Part shown: positions 49,444 through 58,581 of the stretch, piece by piece
How the letters are laid out: each line of letters starts with the position of its first letter
Numbering within the stretch: position 1 is the first letter of the stretch
Origin: Streptomyces sp. ISL-36
GTDB taxonomy: Bacteria; Actinomycetota; Actinomycetes; Streptomycetales; Streptomycetaceae
Assembly (NCBI RefSeq): GCF_018614205.1
Contig: NZ_JAGGOS010000081.1
Span: 21,185 to 85,184, forward strand
Direction of reading: 5' to 3'
DNA: 64,000 nt
Notes under the pieces: model-generated
The model's database searches: none
Seen by the model: only the letters and a program-made list of their open reading frames with translations
What the model was told of the DNA's origin: nothing
Program-made: the position numbers and the translations under genes

Positions 49444-50316
49444 TCACGAGGCCTGTCCGCCGTGGTCGGCGGCGTAGGCGTCCAGCACGCTGGTCGTACT
49501 GCCCCTGGTGTGCAGGAAGCGCTCGTCGAGGATGAGGGCCAGGTCGTCGAGGGCCGCGTCCAGGGCAGCGGCGGCCGGACCCACCTCACGGCGGCCGGCC
49601 TTCGCCGCCCGCCCGGCCAGGCCCGCCGCGAAGTCGATCTGCTCGGCGAGGGACAACCGGGCCTCGCCGTCGTAGAAGTAGTACGACTCGGGGTACTGCA
49701 TGAAGTCGATGGAGACCCTGCACACATCGGAGGCCACGCTGTCCAGGAGCGCCGCGCCGGCCTCGGAGTCCAGTGCCTCGGTCGTCGCGTGCGTGCGGCG
49801 CAGCTGGGAGAGCCGCAGTGCCAGTGCCCGGCGCCGCGCGAGCGCCGGGTAGACGCCGAGGATCCACGACACGATCGCCGACAGCAGGGCGAAGCCGACC
49901 AGCGCCTCGAGCGGAGCGAGGAGACGCAGCCATCCCGCCTCGGGCGCGATGTCGCCCAGGCCGAGCGTCGCGACGGTCACCAGGGAGACGTACAGCGCGT
50001 CCACGGGGGTCGCGTGCTCGGACGGTTCCAGGCCTGTGGAGTAGGAGAAGGCGCCGGGCATGTGGGGCCAATAGAGCAGCGCCCAACCGAGGGCCACTCC
50101 CAGCGCCCAGAGGGAGAAGACCGCCACCATCCCCAGCGGTCCCGCGAGCCCCGCGGCCCTGCGGCGGACGTCGAGGCGACGGGAGAGCCGCCACAGCGCC
50201 GTCATCACCAGCCTGCTCAGGCCGCCGTGGCGCGTCGGATGCCACAGAGTGTGGAACACGTCGCGCAGCACGAACACCACCAAGGCCCCACCCACCAGCG
50301 ACAACGTCCACGCCAT
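49444..50316 (-). CDS. Two-TM ion-channel-family protein
   Basis: A 290-residue membrane protein. Hydrophobic segments lie near residues 1-17, 60-85 and 130-155, with a pore-like loop TVATLGLGDIAPEAGWLR between the last two. The filter-like TLGLGD replaces the TVGYGD of classical potassium channels, so ion selectivity is uncertain. The cytoplasmic part (160-290) is helical. A potassium or mechanosensitive-type role is inference. Confidence 0.8.
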   Translation of the reverse strand: MAWTLSLVGGALVVFVLRDVFHTLWHPTRHGGLSRLVMTALWRLSRRLDVRRRAAGLAGPLGMVAVFSLWALGVALGWALLYWPHMPGAFSYSTGLEPSEHATPVDALYVSLVTVATLGLGDIAPEAGWLRLLAPLEALVGFALLSAIVSWILGVYPALARRRALALRLSQLRRTHATTEALDSEAGAALLDSVASDVCRVSIDFMQYPESYYFYDGEARLSLAEQIDFAAGLAGRAAKAGRREVGPAAAALDAALDDLALILDERFLHTRGSTTSVLDAYAADHGGQAS

Positions 50317-50374
50317 GGCGCTCCCGGTACGTTCGTTGCGGCTCCTGCCCGGGGACCCGGGGGTCCAGAGGCGG

Positions 50375-51475
50375 TCAGACGGTGGCGGTGACGGCGGCGA
50401 GCGTGTCGACCACGTCGCTCAGCCTGCCGCGACGTTCGTAGACGGCGCGTTGGCGGCCCGCGCCGCCACCGCCCGTACGAACGGCCCGCCACAGCTCCTC
50501 CACCAGCCGGGCGTCCCCGGCCGCTTCCACACCGGGTGCGGCCCTGCGGAGCAGACGCTCCACCAGTTCGCGGGCCGGCCGTGGTTCACCGCTCTCCGGA
50601 TCGAGGCCCTCGCCCGACATCCCGTGCGTCGCGGCGCGTCGATGGGCCGCGAGAAGTCGCCCCAGAGGCACCTCGGGCGGCGGGAGCTCCGCGTCCACCT
50701 CGGCGAGCAGGGTCACCGCGAGCCCGCGCACGAGCGCGGCCAGCAGCACGACCGTGTCGAGGTCGGCGTTGACGTCCGCGATGCGGATCTCCAAGGTCGG
50801 TACGTGTTCGGAGGGCCGGGCGTGCCAGTAGATCATTTTGCGGTCGAGCAGCGTGCCGGCGCTCACCAGCTCCGTGACGAGGGCGAGATACCGCCGCTCG
50901 TCGAGCACCGGTGCGGGCCCGACGGTCGGCCAGCGCCCGAACTCGACCGAGCGCCAGCTGGCGAAGCCGGTGTCCCGGCGGCGAGAGAAGGGCGAGTTCC
51001 CGGCGAGCGACTGCAGTACCGGCAGCCAGGGCCGCATGTGGTTCGCCAGTCGGAGGGCACGCTCCCGGTCGAGTGTCCCCACGTGGACGTGACAGCCGCA
51101 GACGAGACCGTTGTACCGGCTGAAGGAGGAGGCGTACTCGTGCGCCATGCGGCGGTAGCGGTCCGTGTCGGTCACCGTCAACGGCTCATCGGGCGGGATC
51201 ACCGGAGTACCGGAGGCGACCAGGAGGCAGTTCGCCGCCGCGGCGGCCGCGCCCACGGCCCCCCGGAGCCGGGCGAGTTCGCCGCGCAGATCCCGGCAGG
51301 AGGCGGTGGGTTGGGTGCAGACCTCGACCTGCGCGTCGAAGAACTCCGCCTGCACCTGGCCGCCGAGCTCGACCGCGGCCGAACCGATCACCGCCGGGGC
51401 CCTGTTGACCGGGGCCCTGCTGACCGGATCGACCAGCATGAACTCTTCCTCGACCCCCATCGTCAGGATCTCCAT
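50375..51475 (-). CDS. YbdK-type carboxylate-amine ligase (GCS2 family)
   Basis: A 366-residue glutamate-cysteine ligase 2-family enzyme: TMGVEEEFMLVDP at the start, then HVHVGTLDRERALRLANHMRPWLPVLQSLAGNSPF and PTLEIRIADV. YbdK-like enzymes make gamma-glutamyl-type amides; the true substrate here is unknown. ATG 51475 has GAGGAGAGG upstream. A longer reading upstream is not needed. Confidence 0.88.
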   Translation of the reverse strand: MEILTMGVEEEFMLVDPVSRAPVNRAPAVIGSAAVELGGQVQAEFFDAQVEVCTQPTASCRDLRGELARLRGAVGAAAAAANCLLVASGTPVIPPDEPLTVTDTDRYRRMAHEYASSFSRYNGLVCGCHVHVGTLDRERALRLANHMRPWLPVLQSLAGNSPFSRRRDTGFASWRSVEFGRWPTVGPAPVLDERRYLALVTELVSAGTLLDRKMIYWHARPSEHVPTLEIRIADVNADLDTVVLLAALVRGLAVTLLAEVDAELPPPEVPLGRLLAAHRRAATHGMSGEGLDPESGEPRPARELVERLLRRAAPGVEAAGDARLVEELWRAVRTGGGGAGRQRAVYERRGRLSDVVDTLAAVTATV

Positions 51476-51516
51476 CTCGCACTCGCCCTCTCCTCGGCGG
51501 TGACCGGCACCCGGGT

Positions 51517-53076
51517 CTAGCCTCCGACGTCCTCGGGGTCGTACCTCTCCAGGGGATGGAGTGCCGGCCCCTGCAGGACCTCCCCGTGGATGTCGAAGCG
51601 GGAGCCGTGGCAGGGGCACTCCCACGTCCGTTCCGCCGGGTTGAAGGCGACGAGACAGCCGAGGTGCGTGCAGACCGCGGACAGCGGGTGGAGGAGACCC
51701 GCCTCGTCCCGGTGGACGGCGCACGGCCGGCCACCGACCCGCAGCACCGCGCCCTCCCCGGGCACGATGTCCTCCACGGTCTCCGCCGAGCCCCGCCCGA
51801 GGGCGTCCAGGCGGTCCTTGACGAAGTGCTTGCCGACGTCCCACTGCGCCTTGGCGACGGAGGGCGCCGTGCGGAGCACCGACCCCGGGCGCCGGGGATC
51901 GTAGAGCTCGGCCCAGTCACGCGGAGCATGGCCGGTGATGAGTCCGCTCAGCAGCCGGCCCGCCAGGACGCCGCCCGCCATGCCCCAGCCGGCGAAGCCC
52001 GTCGCCACGAAGACATGGGGATGGTCGCCGTGGTGGAGAGGACCGATGAGCGGGACGGTGTCGGTGGCGGCGTTGTCCTGGGCAGCCCACCGATGCGTCG
52101 GGGTCACACCCGGGAACCTCTCGCGCGTCCACTCTTCGAGCCGCTGATAGCGGCCCTCGGTGTCGCGTTCGGTCCCCGGCGCGAAGACCTCCCCGGTGAC
52201 GATCAGCAGCCTGCCGTCTCCGTACGGCGCCGTGCGCACCGAGCGTTTGCCTCCCTCACGGGTGATGTACATGCCCCGCGGGTCCCGGTCCGCGGGCAGT
52301 GGCCCGGCGACCACCAGGTCGCGGTGCTGGGTGAGGCGGGCGGCCAGCAGACCGCGGTCGAAGACGGGGTGATGGGTGGCGACGACGACGCTCCCGGCCG
52401 TGACGGTGGCGCCCGAGGACGTGGTCAGACGGCACGGTTCGCCCTCGTCGAGCCCGGTCACCCGGGTCCGCTCGTGGATCGCACCGCCGCGCGCCACCAG
52501 ATCGGCGGCCAGCGCGCGCAGATACTTCCGCGGATGGAACTGCGCCTGGTCCTCGACGCGGACCGCCCCGGCGACGGGGTACGGCAGGTCCGTCTCCGTC
52601 ACGAAGGAGGCGTCGAGGCCGGCTTCCTTCGCGGCCTCCGCCTCGGCGCGCAGAGCGTCGGTTCCCGCCGGGTCCTCGCAGTAGGTGAGGGCGGGCCGCC
52701 GCTCCAGCTCGCAGTCGACGCCCAGCTCGGCGGCCACCTCGCCGACGTGCCGCACCGCCGCCATCTGGGACTGGGCGTAGACGCGTGCGGCGTAAGGGCC
52801 GTGCGAGGAGCGCAGTCCGTCGTAGACGGTGGTGTGAAGGGCGCTCAGTTTTCCGGTGGTGTGGCCGGTGACGCCGCCGACCACCCGGCCGGCCTCCAGG
52901 ACGACCACCGTGCGGCCTGCCCGGGCGAGCTCCCAGGCGACGCTGAGCCCCGCGATGCCCGCCCCGATCACGGCGACGTCGGCATCGGCACGGTCGCCGT
53001 CGACCAGTGGTGGGTACGCCGGGATCGCCGCCGTGCGTATCCAGTGGGAACCGCTGGTGTCGGGAAGCCGATTCAT
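51517..53076 (-). CDS. FAD-dependent oxidoreductase with C-terminal Rieske domain
   Basis: A 519-residue fusion. The first 380 residues are a DAO-type FAD oxidoreductase (VAVIGAGIAGLSVAWELARAG; VFVATGFAGWGMAGGVLAGRLL). The last 75 residues hold a Rieske [2Fe-2S] domain with CTHLGC and CPCHGSRFD giving the two Cys and two His ligands. Proteins of this type are common in Streptomyces as unassigned oxidoreductases. The substrate is unknown. Start is ATG 53076. Confidence 0.9.
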   Translation of the reverse strand: MNRLPDTSGSHWIRTAAIPAYPPLVDGDRADADVAVIGAGIAGLSVAWELARAGRTVVVLEAGRVVGGVTGHTTGKLSALHTTVYDGLRSSHGPYAARVYAQSQMAAVRHVGEVAAELGVDCELERRPALTYCEDPAGTDALRAEAEAAKEAGLDASFVTETDLPYPVAGAVRVEDQAQFHPRKYLRALAADLVARGGAIHERTRVTGLDEGEPCRLTTSSGATVTAGSVVVATHHPVFDRGLLAARLTQHRDLVVAGPLPADRDPRGMYITREGGKRSVRTAPYGDGRLLIVTGEVFAPGTERDTEGRYQRLEEWTRERFPGVTPTHRWAAQDNAATDTVPLIGPLHHGDHPHVFVATGFAGWGMAGGVLAGRLLSGLITGHAPRDWAELYDPRRPGSVLRTAPSVAKAQWDVGKHFVKDRLDALGRGSAETVEDIVPGEGAVLRVGGRPCAVHRDEAGLLHPLSAVCTHLGCLVAFNPAERTWECPCHGSRFDIHGEVLQGPALHPLERYDPEDVGG

Positions 53077-53120
53077 GCGGGGCGGGTGCCCGCAAAACCG
53101 GGGGCGATGCGTCCGCTCCC

Positions 53121-53161
53121 GAGCCGTTCGCGCGCGGGCGTGAGCCGTTCGCGCGCGGGCG
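53121..53161. repeat. Two 21-bp tandem units in the Rieske/topoisomerase gap
   Basis: GAGCCGTTCGCGCGCGGGCG begins at 53121 and again at 53142. A separate perfect hairpin, GTCGGCG/CGCCGAC with a six-base loop, follows at 53181-53200. Both are in the 176-base divergent gap; either could be regulatory. Confidence 0.8.
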
Positions 53162-53252
53162 CGCGAGGCATGAACCAACCGTCGGCGGGCATGCGCCGAC
53201 CGAAGCGGCCAGGGCCCGTGCCAGGGCCCCAGCCCGAGGAGCACCGCGCGCC

Positions 53253-54269
53253 ATGCGACTACGGACCAGCGACCCCAACCGGCCCGGCTTCAGCCGCGTC
53301 CGCCGCGGCCGGGGCTTCGGCTACCGGGACACCTCGGGCGAACCGCTCACCGACCCCGACGCACTCGCCCGGATCCGCGCCCTCGCCATCCCGCCCGCGT
53401 GGCGGGACGTCTGGATCTGCCCGTGGCCCAACGGCCATCTCCAGGCGGTCGGTACGGATGACGCCGGCCGGCGGCAGTACCTCTACCACGAGGAGTTCCG
53501 GGCCCGGCAGGAGCGGGCCAAGCACGAGCACGTACGGGAGATGGCGCGGGTGCTCCCCGACGTGCGCGCCCATGTCGCCGCGGACCTCCGGGGACGAGGG
53601 CTGAACCGCGACCGCGTCACCGCCTGTGCCGTACGCCTCCTCGACCTCGGCTTCTTCCGGATCGGCTCACCCTCCTACGCCCGCGACCACCACACCTACG
53701 GGCTGACCACCATGGAGCGGGACCATGTGGAGTGCGGGGGCGGGGCGATGACCTTCAGCTATCCGGCGAAGGGCGGCAAGCACCTCGTACGCGGCCTGGT
53801 GGACGCCCCGGCAGAGACGGTCGTACGGGCATTGCTGCGCCGGCCCCCGGCGAGCGCGCGCCTCTTCGCGTACTGGCAGTCCCGCGCCTGGCACGATCTG
53901 ACGGCGCAGGACCTCAACGAAACCCTGCGCAGGCTCGCGGGGACGGACGTCACGGCCAAGGACTTCCGCAACTGGCACGCCACGGTCCTGGCGGCCGTCG
54001 CGCTCGCCGTCACCACCGACGAGGTGCACCAGGCCCCTACCGGCACCCGGCGCGCCGAGGCCCGAGCGGTGAAGGAGGTCAGTCGGTACCTCGGCAACAC
54101 ACCGGCGGTGTGTCGCGCCTCGTACATCGACCCTCGCGTCTTCGAGCTCTTCGAGGAGGGGATCACCGTCGCCCCCGCCCTCGACCGGCTCGGTGAGCAC
54201 GGCAGGTTCGGCCGCCCGGCGACGCAGGGCGCGGTGGAACGAGCGGTCCTCGACCTGCTCTCCTCCTGA
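53253..54269 (+). CDS. DNA topoisomerase IB (poxvirus-type)
   Basis: A 338-residue type IB topoisomerase. The N-terminal domain reads RPGFSRVRRGRGFGYRD, then IPPAWRDVWICPWPNGHLQAVGTDDAGRRQYLYH. The catalytic domain includes RIGSPSYARDHHTYGLTT, KDFRNWHATVLAA and the Tyr motif NTPAVCRASYIDP. The enzyme relaxes supercoils through a 3'-phosphotyrosine link. It opens a plus-strand run of mixed stress/repair-like genes. Confidence 0.93.
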   Translation: MRLRTSDPNRPGFSRVRRGRGFGYRDTSGEPLTDPDALARIRALAIPPAWRDVWICPWPNGHLQAVGTDDAGRRQYLYHEEFRARQERAKHEHVREMARVLPDVRAHVAADLRGRGLNRDRVTACAVRLLDLGFFRIGSPSYARDHHTYGLTTMERDHVECGGGAMTFSYPAKGGKHLVRGLVDAPAETVVRALLRRPPASARLFAYWQSRAWHDLTAQDLNETLRRLAGTDVTAKDFRNWHATVLAAVALAVTTDEVHQAPTGTRRAEARAVKEVSRYLGNTPAVCRASYIDPRVFELFEEGITVAPALDRLGEHGRFGRPATQGAVERAVLDLLSS

Positions 54270-54339
54270 CGCGGTCCGCGCCGGTGCGCGTGGTGCACAC
54301 GGGGGCGTGGAATCCGGCGAGGTGGGCATCCGCTGGCTC

Positions 54340-55080
54340 ATGAGAGTGATCAAGCCGCCGGGGGTGTACGCCCCGCAGGGTGACACGGAACTGTTGATGG
54401 AGATCCTGGACGCGGAGAAGGTGCGGCCGGGTGCGCGAGCGCTGGACCTCTGCACCGGTACGGGCGTCGTCGCCATCGCCGCCGCCCGCAAGGGCATGAA
54501 GGCCACCGCCGTCGACGTGTCCCGGGCCGCGGTCGCGACCGCCTGGCTCAACGCGCGCCTCCACGCCCGCCGGGTGCGGCTGCGCAGGGGAGACCTGAGC
54601 GAGCCGGTGGCACCCGAACGGTTCGACCTGGTCACCGCCAACCCGCCCTACGTACCGGCGGAGGATCCCGATCCGCCCGCGCACGGTGCGCGCAGGGCAT
54701 GGGATGCCGGGCCCGACGGGCGTCTGCTCCTCGATCGCATCTGCCGGCAGGCGCCGCTGCTGCTCACCGCCGACGGGGTGCTGCTCCTCGTCCAGTCCTC
54801 CCTCTCCGGAACCGAGGCGAGCCTGAAGGCGCTGCGGCGGGCGGGGCTGAGCGCCGAGGTGGTCAGCCGGCGCACCCAGCCCTTCGGACCGGTCATGAGC
54901 GCTCGGGCCCACTGGTTCGAGCAGCGGGGCCTGGTCCCCTCCGGCCTGCGCACCGAAGAACTGGTCGCCATCCGAGCCACCCGCGGCGGGGGCGTGGACA
55001 CCTGGAGCCGGGGGACCCGCATGTCCCAGGAGAGAGCGGGCACGCGCCCTGATGACGGAGCCGTGCCGATCGGGTGGTGA
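54340..55080 (+). CDS. HemK/PrmC-like SAM-dependent methyltransferase
   Basis: A 246-residue methyltransferase. Motif I is ALDLCTGTGVVAIAA and motif IV is TANPPYVPA, the NPPY type that methylates Gln, Asn or an exocyclic amine. The first block PPGVYAPQGDTELLMEIL is usual for a Streptomyces HemK-like group whose target is not settled. ATG 54340 is chosen; GTG 54307 would add 11 residues. Three bases separate its stop from the CDGSH gene. Confidence 0.88.
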   Translation: MRVIKPPGVYAPQGDTELLMEILDAEKVRPGARALDLCTGTGVVAIAAARKGMKATAVDVSRAAVATAWLNARLHARRVRLRRGDLSEPVAPERFDLVTANPPYVPAEDPDPPAHGARRAWDAGPDGRLLLDRICRQAPLLLTADGVLLLVQSSLSGTEASLKALRRAGLSAEVVSRRTQPFGPVMSARAHWFEQRGLVPSGLRTEELVAIRATRGGGVDTWSRGTRMSQERAGTRPDDGAVPIGW

Positions 55081-55083
55081 ACG

Positions 55084-55377
55084 ATGTCTCTTCCGACGCG
55101 ACAGCCGAGGGAACAGCGGACTGCGGAGACGACTCCGGAGATCGAGCGTCCCGAGCGGGCCGCGCCTACCGAGGTCACCCGCATCACTCCGGTGGCGGGA
55201 GGGCCTCTGCTAGTCGAGGGCCCTGTCGAGATCGTCATGCCCGACGGAACGGTGGAGCGCTCCGACCGACCGGTGGTGGCGCTCTGCATGTGCCGGCGCA
55301 GTCTGCGCTCCCCCTTCTGCGACACCAGCCACCGCCCACGGACGCGGCGCGACCGACGCGAGAAGCAGGAGGAGTGA
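55084..55377 (+). CDS. CDGSH-type iron-sulfur protein
   Basis: A 97-residue protein with a CDGSH-like domain: ALCMCRRSLRSPFCDTSH gives three Cys and one His for a [2Fe-2S] cluster. The first 30 residues are a charged leader, and a basic tail follows. Its role may be redox sensing or cluster transfer. It is tightly linked to the methyltransferase gene. Confidence 0.9.
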   Translation: MSLPTRQPREQRTAETTPEIERPERAAPTEVTRITPVAGGPLLVEGPVEIVMPDGTVERSDRPVVALCMCRRSLRSPFCDTSHRPRTRRDRREKQEE

Positions 55378-55470
55378 GCGGTCGCTGCCGTCGCTCCGGC
55401 CGCACACCGCACACCCCGCATCCCAGACCGCACACCGCACAACCCCCCACGGACCGAAAGGGAGCAGATC

Positions 55471-55794
55471 ATGCCTCGTGGATCCAGCCCCAAGCGGGAA
55501 CGCCAGTACGAACACATCAAGGAGAGCGCCCTCGACCGCGGCGAGAGCAAGAAGCGGGCCGAGGAGATCGCCGGCAGGAGCGTCAACAAGGAACGCGCGC
55601 GTTCCGGCGAGTCCAAGACCGCGAGCAAGTCCTCCACCCAGGACAAGTCCTCCTCCCAGCGCGGCGGCCAGCGCTCGCACAGCGGTTCCGAGGGACCGAC
55701 GTACGACCAGCTGTACGCAGAGGCGCAGCGTCGCAACATCCACGGCCGCTCCTCCATGAACAAGGCGGAGCTGAAGCGCTCCCTCGACAAGTGA
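55471..55794 (+). CDS. Small basic protein upstream of the LigD-type gene
   Basis: A 107-residue charged protein. It starts PRGSSPKRERQYEHIKESALDRGESKKRAEEIAGRSVNKERARSG, has a low-complexity Ser/Gln/Lys middle, and ends YDQLYAEAQRRNIHGRSSMNKAELKRSLDK, a Rho-N/SAP-like helical motif. Related proteins are often labelled plasmid stabilization proteins. DNA or RNA binding is plausible. Its stop overlaps the GTG of the LigD-type gene (GTGA), so the two are coupled. Confidence 0.85.
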   Translation: MPRGSSPKRERQYEHIKESALDRGESKKRAEEIAGRSVNKERARSGESKTASKSSTQDKSSSQRGGQRSHSGSEGPTYDQLYAEAQRRNIHGRSSMNKAELKRSLDK

Positions 55795-56702
55795 CCAACA
55801 CGAAGAAGACGGTCCGGGTCGGTGGGCGCACGGTCGAACTCAGGAGGCCGGACAAGCCGCTGTTCCCCGAGGACGGCATCACCAAGGCCGACCTGGCCGA
55901 CTACTACCGCAGGGTGGCACCGCGCATGCTGCCGCACCTGCGGGGCCGCCCGCTGATGCTCGAACGGCATCCCGACGGCATCGGCGACAAGGGGTTCATG
56001 CAGAAGGACGTTCCGGAGTACTTCCCCGAGTGGGTGCACAGGGCCGAACTGCCCAAGGAGAACGGGGTGGTGACCTACGCGATCTGCGACGACACCGCCA
56101 CGCTCGTCCACCTCGCCGACCAGGCCTGCATCACGCCCCACCGCTTCCTGTCCAAGGCCGACCGTCCGGACCACCCGGACCGGCTGGTCCTCGACCTGGA
56201 TCCGCCCACGGACGACTTCGCCCCGGTACGGGAAGCGGCGCGGCGGTTGCACGAACTGCTCGACGAACTCGCGCTGCCGTCCGCCGTCATGACCACCGGT
56301 TCGCGCGGACTGCACGTGATCGTGCCCCTGGACCGCCGCGCGCCCTTCGACGAGGTGCGCGCCTTCGCCCGCGACCTGGCGGAGCACCTCGCGGCCCGCC
56401 ACCCCGAGACTCTCACCACCGAAGCCCGTAAACAGGCCCGCCGAGGCCGGCTCTACCTCGACATCCAGCGCAACGCCTACGCCCAGACCGCGGTGGCGCC
56501 CTACGCGGTACGCGCCCGCCCCGGCGCTCCCCTCGCCGCCCCGGTCACCTGGGCCGATGTCGACGACCCCGGCCTCACCGCCCGGCGGTGGCGCCTCGAC
56601 ACCGTCGAGGAGCTGCTCCGCGACGACCCCTGGCACGACATCACCCAGCGCGGCCGCTCGCTCGGCCCGGCGCGCCGACGCCTCGCCGCGCTCCGCACCT
56701 GA
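55791..56702 (+). CDS. LigD-type polymerase/primase domain protein
   Basis: A 303-residue stand-alone PolDom of the AEP primase superfamily: RRPDKPLFPEDGITKADLADYYRRVAPRMLPHLRGRPL is the standard start, then LVLDLDPP (metal Asp pair), TTGSRGLHVIVPL and RRGRLYLDIQRNAYAQTAVAPYAVRARPGAPL. It extends or fills ends in non-homologous end joining. No ligase or phosphoesterase domain is fused and no ku gene is in the window, so partners must be elsewhere. Start is GTG 55791 by overlap with the previous gene. Confidence 0.92.
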   Translation: MTNTKKTVRVGGRTVELRRPDKPLFPEDGITKADLADYYRRVAPRMLPHLRGRPLMLERHPDGIGDKGFMQKDVPEYFPEWVHRAELPKENGVVTYAICDDTATLVHLADQACITPHRFLSKADRPDHPDRLVLDLDPPTDDFAPVREAARRLHELLDELALPSAVMTTGSRGLHVIVPLDRRAPFDEVRAFARDLAEHLAARHPETLTTEARKQARRGRLYLDIQRNAYAQTAVAPYAVRARPGAPLAAPVTWADVDDPGLTARRWRLDTVEELLRDDPWHDITQRGRSLGPARRRLAALRT

Positions 56703-56791
56703 GCGCTTCCGAGCGGCCCCGCAGCACAGCACCGTGGGCACCCGCGCGCGAGCGCCGCGCCCACTACACGCGTACGAAGGAGGAGGTCGGC

Positions 56792-57694
56792 GTGACACCG
56801 CACCCCACCAACCCCACCACCCCGGGCGAGGACCCCGGGATCCGTCGTCCGCAGCCCGACTTCCCCGACCAGGAGCAGGAGCACCCCGGCTGGACCGGCC
56901 CGATGGACCCCCGGCCCGACCACGGCGAGGACAGCTACCACGGGCACGCGCTGCTCCACGACCGCAAGGTGCTGCTGACCGGGGGCGACTCCGGCATCGG
57001 CAGGGCGGTGGCCCTCGCCTGCGCCAGGGAAGGCGCCGACGTCGTCTTCACCCATCTCCCCGAGGAGCGCGCGGACGCCGACGAGACGTCCCGGCTCGTC
57101 GAGGCCGCCGGGCGGCAGGCCGTCTCCGTCGCCTGTGACATCCGTGAGGAACGCCAGTGCGTCGAGCTGGTGGAGCGTACGGTGGAGACCTTCGGGTGCA
57201 TCGACATCCTGATCAACAACGCCGCCTACCAGATGGCCCAGCCGGACGGCATCGGAGCGATCACCACCGAGCAGTTCGACCGGGTGATGCGGACCAATCT
57301 GTACGGGATGTTCTGGCTGACCAAGGCCGCGCTGCCGCACATCCCGCGGGGCGGCAGCGTCATCAACTCCGCCTCCGTGCAGGCGTACAAGCCCAGCCCG
57401 CCGCTGCTCGACTACGCGATGACCAAGAGCGCCATCGTCGCCTTCACCCAGGGCCTGGCACAGATGGTGGCGGCCGACGGCATCCGGGTGAACGCGGTGG
57501 CACCGGGCCCCGTCTGGACGCCGCTGATCCCCGCGACGATGCCGGACACCGTCGAGTTCGGCAAGCAGTCGCCGCTCGGGCGCCCGGCCCAGCCGGCCGA
57601 GATGGCGCCCGCCTACATCTTTCTGGCGTCCGCGCAGGCCGGCTACATCACCGGCGAGATCGTCAACGCCACCGGGGGAGTCCCGCTGCCCTGA
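56792..57694 (+). CDS. SDR-family oxidoreductase (YhdG/YhxC-like stress SDR)
   Basis: A 300-residue short-chain dehydrogenase. The NAD(P)-binding motif is LTGGDSGIGRAVA, with NNAAYQM and the catalytic Tyr-Lys in LDYAMTKSAI. The 50-residue N-terminal leader (PGEDPGIRRPQPDFPDQEQEHPGWTGPM) is typical of a stress-related SDR group. Start is GTG 56792, with AGGAGGAGG upstream. The substrate is unknown. Confidence 0.92.
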   Translation: MTPHPTNPTTPGEDPGIRRPQPDFPDQEQEHPGWTGPMDPRPDHGEDSYHGHALLHDRKVLLTGGDSGIGRAVALACAREGADVVFTHLPEERADADETSRLVEAAGRQAVSVACDIREERQCVELVERTVETFGCIDILINNAAYQMAQPDGIGAITTEQFDRVMRTNLYGMFWLTKAALPHIPRGGSVINSASVQAYKPSPPLLDYAMTKSAIVAFTQGLAQMVAADGIRVNAVAPGPVWTPLIPATMPDTVEFGKQSPLGRPAQPAEMAPAYIFLASAQAGYITGEIVNATGGVPLP

Positions 57695-57711
57695 AGGGCC
57701 TTGGAGAGCCC

Positions 57712-57738
57712 GGTGAGTCCGGTGAGTCCGGTGAGTCC
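57712..57738. repeat. Three perfect 9-bp GGTGAGTCC units
   Basis: Units are at 57712, 57721 and 57730, just after the SDR stop. They begin the 175-base gap before the next gene, which also contains irregular AGTAGGACC-like units at about 57805-57840 and no gene. Confidence 0.85.
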
Positions 57739-57869
57739 GGGAGTGCGGGGAATGAAGTCCGGAACGTCGGGCACGCGAGGGATGGGCCGGTTGATCCGCC
57801 TTGAAGGAGTAAGGACGAGTAGGACCCAGTAGGACCGAGCAAGGGTTTGATCGAGCAAGGAGGCATGCC

Positions 57870-58382
57870 GTGAGCATGGTGAAGGAATCCATCGACGTCG
57901 ACGTACCGGTGCGCCGCGCGTACAACCAGTGGACGCAGTTCGAGGAGTTCCCGAGCTTCATGGAAGGTGTGGAGGACGTCCGACAGCTCGACGACCAGCA
58001 CTGTCACTGGCGGACGAAGGTCGCCGGCGTGCAGCGCGAGTTCGACACGGAGATCGTCGACCAGCTGCCCGACGAGCGGATCTCGTGGCGCACGGTCGGC
58101 GGGGACGCGAAGCAGAAGGGTGTCGTCACCTTCCAGCCGCTCGACGAGACCCACACGCGCGTCAGCCTCGCCATGGACTTCGAGCCCGAGGGCATGGTCG
58201 AGAAGGCCGGCGCCAAGACGGGTCTCCTCGACCTGCGGATCAGGGGCGACCTGCGGAGGTTCAAGGGCTTCATCGAGGAGCGTGGCCAGGAGAGCGGCGA
58301 GTGGCGTGGCCGCATCACTCCCGGCCAGGCCGACGCCGAGACGCCGCGGAGCGGCAAGTGGGAGCCGCCGGTGGCCGGGTGA
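57870..58382 (+). CDS. SRPBCC-family protein (COG5637-like)
   Basis: A 170-residue START/SRPBCC protein: KESIDVDVPVRRAYNQWTQFEEFPSFMEGVEDVRQLDDQHCHWR is the usual start. The family member binds an unknown lipid-like ligand. Start is GTG 57870 with AAGGAGG six bases upstream; ATG 57876 is possible. It is grouped with SDR and DUF4383 genes, a combination often found in stress-related neighbourhoods. Confidence 0.9.
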   Translation: MSMVKESIDVDVPVRRAYNQWTQFEEFPSFMEGVEDVRQLDDQHCHWRTKVAGVQREFDTEIVDQLPDERISWRTVGGDAKQKGVVTFQPLDETHTRVSLAMDFEPEGMVEKAGAKTGLLDLRIRGDLRRFKGFIEERGQESGEWRGRITPGQADAETPRSGKWEPPVAG

Positions 58383-58581
58383 CCTCGGCTCGGCGGGGCG
58401 CCGGGGCGTGGCGGTCGACGCCCGCCCCGGCGCCCTTGTGCCGCGAGCGGGGTGTACGGCGCGCGGCTGACCGGGCCGCGGGTGGGTACTCGCGGACCGA
58501 AGGAACGCAGGGCGGCGGCCGCCCGGCGGGCGGTGTCGTCGACGCTGGGCCGGGCCGCCCCTTCCGAGGAGGCGAACTGTC

